This document shows, piece by piece, positions 61,251-64,000 of a stretch of 64,000 nt of DNA. Numbering within the stretch: position 1 is the first letter of the stretch; each line of letters starts with the position of its first letter. The DNA is taken from positions 844,562-908,561 of the forward strand of contig NZ_RKQN01000001.1 of NCBI RefSeq assembly GCF_003814555.1. The letters are read 5' to 3'. The notes beneath the pieces are model-generated. The model was not told the DNA's origin. It searched no databases and saw nothing but the letters and a program-made list of their open reading frames with translations. Source of the DNA: Vulcaniibacterium tengchongense (lineage in GTDB: Bacteria; Pseudomonadota; Gammaproteobacteria; Xanthomonadales; Xanthomonadaceae). The position numbers and the translations under genes were made by a program.

Positions 61251-61348
61251 TAAACGCTAAGCTCACGTCGACGTCCCGGGCCCCGACCCGACCCGCCGGC
61301 CGTCGACGCCGGCCGCCGCGCGGCCAGACCCAACGGAAGCCCGGAACG

Positions 61349-62878
61349 ATGCAGAAGCAAGCCGATACGCCGCCGGTGCGGCTCAACCCCGTGGTGTTCT
61401 ACAGCTCGGCGGCCGTGGTCTGCCTGCTCGGCACGCTCACCGTGCTCTTCCCCGAAGGCAGCAAGCACTGGCTCGAGTGGGCGCAGGTGCTGGTCTCGCG
61501 CACCTTCGGCTGGTACTACATGCTGGTCATCGTGGCCTGCCTGGCCTTCGTGATCTGGCTGGGGTTCTCCCGGTACGGCCGGATCCGCCTCGGCGCCGAC
61601 GACGAGCGGCCCGAGTTCAGCTACATGGCCTGGACGTCGATGCTGTTCTCGGCCGGCATCGGCATCGCCCTGCTGTACTACGGCGCCTACGAGCCGCTGG
61701 ACCACTTCCTCTCGCCGCCCGAAGGGGTCGGCGGCAGCGTGCAGGCCGCGCGCGAGGCGATGGTGCTGACCTTCCTGCACTGGGGCCTGCACGGCTGGGC
61801 GCTGTACGCGCTGATCGGCATCGCGCTGGGCTACTTCGCGTACCGCAAGGGCCTGCCGCTGGCCCTGCGTTCGGCGCTGCACCCGGTGTTCGGCGACCGC
61901 ATCCACGGCGGCATCGGCCACCTGGTCGACGGCTTCGGCATCCTGGCGACGCTGATCTCGATGGTGACCAACCTCGGCATCGGCGCGCTGGTGATCGAAT
62001 CCGGGCTGGCCTACCTGTTCGGCATCCGGCCCACGCCGCACCTGCTGATGCTGATCGTCGCGGCGATGATGGTGGTGGCCACGATCGCCGCGGCCTCGGG
62101 CGTGGAGAAGGGCATCGCCTGGCTGTCGAACCTCAACGTGCGGCTGCTGTGCCTGTTGCTGCTCTTCGTGCTCGCCTGCGGCCCGACCCTGCACTTGCTG
62201 GACGGCCTGGTGCAGAACACCGGCGACTACCTGCGCTCGTTCGTCGGCAAGAGCTTCGAGATGTACCTCTACGACGCCGAGGCCAAACGCTGGTCCGGTG
62301 CGTGGACGTTGTTCTATTGGGCGTGGTGGATCGCCTGGGCGCCGTTCGTCGGCATGTTCATCGCCCGCATCTCGCGCGGGCGGCGGCTGAAGGAAGTGGT
62401 CTTCGGCGTGCTGCTGATCCCGCTGGGGTTCACCCTGGCGTGGCTCTCGATCTTCGGCAACACGGCGATCGACCTGGTGCTCAACCACGGCCAGGTCGCC
62501 CTGGGCGAGACGGCGCAGGCGGAGCCGGCGATGGCGCTGTTCAAGCTGCTCGAGCATCTCCCGCTGGCACCGTACGTCGCCGGCGCCGCGGTTCTCATCG
62601 GCTTCGTGCTGTTCCTCACGCCGGTGGATTCGGGCACGTTGATGATCGCCAACCTCTCCTCGCAGGGCGGCACCAGCAGCGACGACGCGCCGGTCTGGCT
62701 GCGCGTGTTCTGGGCGATCGCCACCACGGTGGTCAGCGCCGGGCTGCTGCTGGCCGGGAACTTCGACGCGATGCAGACCGCGGTGGTGCTGTGCGGCCTG
62801 CCGTTCTCGGTGATCCTGCTGTTCTACATGCTCGGCCTGCGCAAGGCGCTGGCGTCCGACCCGGCGGGGGCGCCGTGA
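61349..62878 (+). CDS. betT: BCCT-family choline/betaine transporter
   Basis: The 509-residue integral membrane protein has about 12 helices and BCCT landmarks: SYMAWTSMLFSAGIGIALLYY (split), GLHGWALYALIGIALGYFAYRKGLPL (split), and the WAWWIAWAPFVGMFIARISRG substrate segment. It is shorter than E. coli BetT (about 677) and lacks the long osmosensing C-tail. Context with betIBA implies choline uptake, but betaine or carnitine remain possible. It is divergent from betI under the same operator and overlaps the next gene. Confidence 0.9.
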   Translation: MQKQADTPPVRLNPVVFYSSAAVVCLLGTLTVLFPEGSKHWLEWAQVLVSRTFGWYYMLVIVACLAFVIWLGFSRYGRIRLGADDERPEFSYMAWTSMLFSAGIGIALLYYGAYEPLDHFLSPPEGVGGSVQAAREAMVLTFLHWGLHGWALYALIGIALGYFAYRKGLPLALRSALHPVFGDRIHGGIGHLVDGFGILATLISMVTNLGIGALVIESGLAYLFGIRPTPHLLMLIVAAMMVVATIAAASGVEKGIAWLSNLNVRLLCLLLLFVLACGPTLHLLDGLVQNTGDYLRSFVGKSFEMYLYDAEAKRWSGAWTLFYWAWWIAWAPFVGMFIARISRGRRLKEVVFGVLLIPLGFTLAWLSIFGNTAIDLVLNHGQVALGETAQAEPAMALFKLLEHLPLAPYVAGAAVLIGFVLFLTPVDSGTLMIANLSSQGGTSSDDAPVWLRVFWAIATTVVSAGLLLAGNFDAMQTAVVLCGLPFSVILLFYMLGLRKALASDPAGAP

Positions 62879-63648
62879 GCCGGCGGCTCTTCGCGCTGGC
62901 GGCGCTGCTGGCCGCGCCCGCGGTCGCCCTCGCCGACGACGCCTGGAGCGGCAACCTGGCGGTGGTGTCGGACTACGTCTCGCGCGGGTTCGACCAGAGC
63001 TGGGGCGGGCCGGCGCTGCAGGGCGGCGTCGACTACCGGCACCCGGACGGTTGGTTCGCGGGCACCTGGGCGTCCACCGTGAGCCGCCATTTCATCGAGG
63101 ATGCGCGCTTCGAATGGGACGTCTACGCCGGCTATGCGGGCCAGCACGGGCGGCTAAGCTACCGTGCCGGGCTGTACCACTACCGCTATCCGGGCGCCGC
63201 GGTGGGCGCCACCGGCACCCGCTACGACTACAGCGAAGCCATCGTCGGCGCGGGGTGGGGGCCTTGGTCGGCGTCCTACGCGGCGACCGTCAGCCGCGAC
63301 TACTTCGGCTACAACAGCGCCACCCTCGGCATCGGCTCGGGCCGCCACTCCCGCGGCTCCGGCTATCTTTCCGTCGACGGCCGGTTTCCGCTCGGCGACT
63401 ACAGCCTCGATTTGCACTACGGACGGCAGCGCGTCCGCCATTTCGGCGACTACGACTGGTGGGACGGGAAGGTCGCGCTGTCGCGCAGCGTGGCAGGCTT
63501 CGACCTGTCGTTGGCCTATGCGCGGGCCTGGAACGATCGCGGCGTCTATCGTCGCTACAGCACGGGCGTGGCCGACGCCGAGGGCCGAATCCGAGTCTCC
63601 GACCCGACCGACGGCCGCTGGATCCTTTCCGTCGGCCGTACGTTCTGA
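62875..63648 (+). CDS. TorF-family putative porin
   Basis: The 257-residue product has a signal peptide (RRLFALAALLAAPAVALA) and an N-terminal WSGNLAVVSDYVSRGFDQSWGGPALQGG (split), the TIGR02001/TorF signature. Alternating Tyr/Gly strands follow and the last residue is Phe (VGRTF), as expected for an outer-membrane beta-barrel. The GTG start overlaps the betT stop (GTGA), so the porin is translationally coupled to the inner-membrane transporter. Together they may pass choline or a related amine through both membranes. Confidence 0.88.
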   Translation: MSRRLFALAALLAAPAVALADDAWSGNLAVVSDYVSRGFDQSWGGPALQGGVDYRHPDGWFAGTWASTVSRHFIEDARFEWDVYAGYAGQHGRLSYRAGLYHYRYPGAAVGATGTRYDYSEAIVGAGWGPWSASYAATVSRDYFGYNSATLGIGSGRHSRGSGYLSVDGRFPLGDYSLDLHYGRQRVRHFGDYDWWDGKVALSRSVAGFDLSLAYARAWNDRGVYRRYSTGVADAEGRIRVSDPTDGRWILSVGRTF

Positions 63649-63706
63649 TCCGCAGCGGCCACCCGCCGCGCCGGCGAAGCCGGGCCTGCCGCCGGCCGGT
63701 GCGGAC

Positions 63707-64000
63707 ACAGGCTCTTCCTCGCGGCGAACCGCCGGAGCAGGTAGTGCAGGATGCCGCCGTGGCGGGCGAGGCGGCGCGCTTGCGAGCCGCAGGCTCGCGC
63801 GCCGCGGAGCGCCCTCGCGCGTGCCGCGCGAGGGCCGGGCTTGCGCCCTTCGGCGGCCGCTACAGGCTCTTCTTCGCGGCCAGCTGCCGGAGCACGTAGT
63901 GCAGGATGCCGCCGTGGCGGGCGAGGCGGCGCGCTTGCGAGCCGCAGGCTCGCGCGCCGCGGAGCGCCCTCGCGCGTGCCGCGCGAGGGCCGGGCTTCCG
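63707..64000. repeat. 155-bp tandem duplication with double-hairpin element
   Basis: Two copies start at 63707 and 63862. 63741-63842 is identical base for base to 63896-63997 (102 bp); the preceding 34 bp are diverged. Each copy contains two hairpins: GCGAGCC-GCA-GGCTCGC, and an 11-bp stem GCCCTCGCGCG-TGC-CGCGCGAGGGC. On the minus strand each also encodes RHGGILHY, the C-terminus of aconitase. The second copy runs to the window edge. Confidence 0.9.
63860..64000 (-). CDS. acnA: Aconitate hydratase, C-terminal end only
   Basis: On the minus strand an open frame ends at a TAG at 63860-63862 with the residues RHGGILHYVLRQLAAKKSL, the usual end of AcnA-type aconitases. Upstream of the RHGG motif the frame is open to the window edge, but it runs through the double-hairpin repeat (PRAARARALRGARACGSQA), which is not aconitase sequence. 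Either the element is inserted in the end of the gene and read through, or the intact gene end lies further right and this is a duplicated fragment. A more decayed copy (RHGGILHYLLRRFAARKSL, no stop) lies at 63706-63762. In Xanthomonas aconitase is rpfA. Confidence 0.5.
   Translation of the reverse strand, partial: RKPGPRAARARALRGARACGSQARRLARHGGILHYVLRQLAAKKSL

Overview
The window is GC-rich chromosomal DNA, almost certainly from a member of the Xanthomonadaceae (Lysobacter/Luteimonas-like; genus not decidable here). The argument rests on gene order: a complete DSF quorum-sensing region (rpfB-rpfF converging on rpfG-rpfC) sits beside lysS, prfB, recJ, rpfE, greA and carBA, with an aconitase (rpfA-type) 3' end at the right edge, and hrcA-grpE-dnaK-dnaJ lies next to recN and fur. 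The tmRNA tag (ANDDNYALAA) is of the gammaproteobacterial type. There are no insertion sequences, CRISPR arrays, tRNAs or rRNAs that I can see.

Layout. 1-6.3 kb: adhesion region, a chaperone-usher fimbrial set on the minus strand (usher cut by the window edge, chaperone, pilin) and a divergent 1285-residue trimeric autotransporter. 6.5-13 kb: dnaB, a KTSC protein, a glycine-zipper protein, alr, an OmpA-type lipoprotein, a CysG-like protein with a degenerate methylase half, and a BON-domain protein. 13.4-16.7 kb: a three-gene unit of myo-inositol-phosphate synthase, a TIM-barrel glycosidase whose halves are in swapped order, and a GT9-like glycosyltransferase, behind a strong-looking sigma-54 promoter. 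16.9-21.7 kb: FrhB-like and polysaccharide pyruvyl transferase pair, histidine phosphatase, methyltransferase, DUF1080 protein. 22.0-25.9 kb: ssrA, a divergent Cro/CI-like regulator pair with a palindromic operator, a small membrane protein and a CHASE-PAS histidine kinase.

25.9-36.9 kb: secreted esterase, smpB, ratA-rnfH, bamE/fur, recN, then the heat-shock group hrcA, grpE, dnaK, dnaJ with two recognisable sigma-32 promoters. 37.0-44.9 kb: Tat-exported tyrosinase, dapB, carA-carB, greA. 44.9-56.7 kb: rpfE-recJ, prfB (with the programmed +1 frameshift), lysS, rpfG-rpfC, rpfF, rpfB. 56.8-64 kb: a small lipoprotein, the betIBA operon with its operator, a divergent BCCT transporter translationally coupled to a TorF-type porin, and the C-terminus of aconitase in a 155-bp tandem duplication carrying two strong hairpins.

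How they work together: RpfB/RpfF make and recycle DSF fatty-acid signals, RpfC senses them and RpfG (HD-GYP) would lower c-di-GMP. The bet genes turn choline into glycine betaine, with uptake encoded next door. The inositol/glycosidase/glycosyltransferase genes look like an uncharacterised glycoconjugate pathway and are the least explained part of the window. Several genes (hrcA, dapB, alr, the KTSC gene, the histidine kinase) have a -10-like hexamer 6-7 nt before the start codon and no Shine-Dalgarno sequence, suggesting leaderless transcripts.
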